A DNA stretch of 64,000 nt from Lumbricus terrestris (lineage: Eukaryota; Annelida; Clitellata; Crassiclitellata; Lumbricidae), in NCBI GenBank assembly GCA_949752735.1, contig OX457037.1, forward strand, positions 16,329,017 to 16,393,016, read 5' to 3'. The notes under the pieces are model-generated. The model had not been told where the DNA came from. It made no database searches and saw only the letters and a program-made list of their open reading frames with translations. Positions 63,857 through 64,000 of this stretch are shown here, piece after piece. A program made the translations under genes and the position numbers. Each line of letters starts with the position of its first letter. The first letter of the stretch is position 1.

Positions 63857-64000
63857 AACTCTCAAATATCCACTCAGCCTATCATTCACTAGATGGCGAA
63901 GGTAAAATGTGTAGTGGGACGTAATGGTAGCCGTACATGGCTGCCATTTATACAACAGTTAAATTCAGCTCCAGTAATGACCTGTTATCGTCCATTCATG
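63857..64000. other. Window edge, nothing recognised
   Basis: Too short to judge. No splice site or repeat boundary is visible. Confidence 0.4.

Overview
This window is animal nuclear DNA: AT-rich background, spliced genes with many small phase-consistent exons and GT-AG introns, tRNA-derived SINEs, and short DNA transposons with clean target-site duplications. There are no operons or prokaryotic signals. A Ty3/gypsy element of the Gmr1 type, the SINE tails ending in a GCGCTATATAA-like motif and the MITE content suggest a marine invertebrate, possibly a deuterostome. The species cannot be fixed from the sequence alone.

Layout. Positions 1-4000 hold a short plus-strand chain of candidate exons from an unidentified gene, mixed with a SINE and small transposons. 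Positions 4000-9500 are intergenic and include a 1.5-kb hAT-like element. Positions 9552-28731 (minus strand) carry one well-supported gene, the DDX10/Dbp4 DEAD-box RNA helicase, which I rebuilt as 20 coding exons with all helicase motifs. Almost every large intron contains a transposon or minisatellite. About 100 bp upstream of its ATG, a divergent plus-strand ATG with a perfect donor hints at a bidirectional promoter. Positions 28850-34313 are rich in inverted-repeat elements: a 695-bp element with telomere-like internal repeats, and a roughly 670-bp CATGC palindrome nested in a larger TIR element.

Positions 34314-60620 are dominated by a 71-bp satellite of about 250 copies. It is interrupted by a 200-base assembly gap plus a GTGCAAA heptamer tract, and by a complete 7.5-kb Gmr1-like LTR retrotransposon (47674-55217). 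That element has LTRs identical by eye, a tRNA-Leu primer-binding site, a SCAN-like Gag, the unusual order protease-integrase-reverse transcriptase-RNase H, and one in-frame stop inside the integrase. Its 5-bp target duplication lies in the satellite unit, so it inserted into the array. Positions 60621-64000 are non-genic DNA with a hAT-like MITE, a duplicated segment that preserves an empty-site paralogue, and copies of a dispersed repeat.

The two biologically coherent units are the housekeeping ribosome-biogenesis helicase gene and the young retroelement in the satellite. The many 65-residue reading frames in the satellite are artefacts of its 71-bp period and are not listed as genes.
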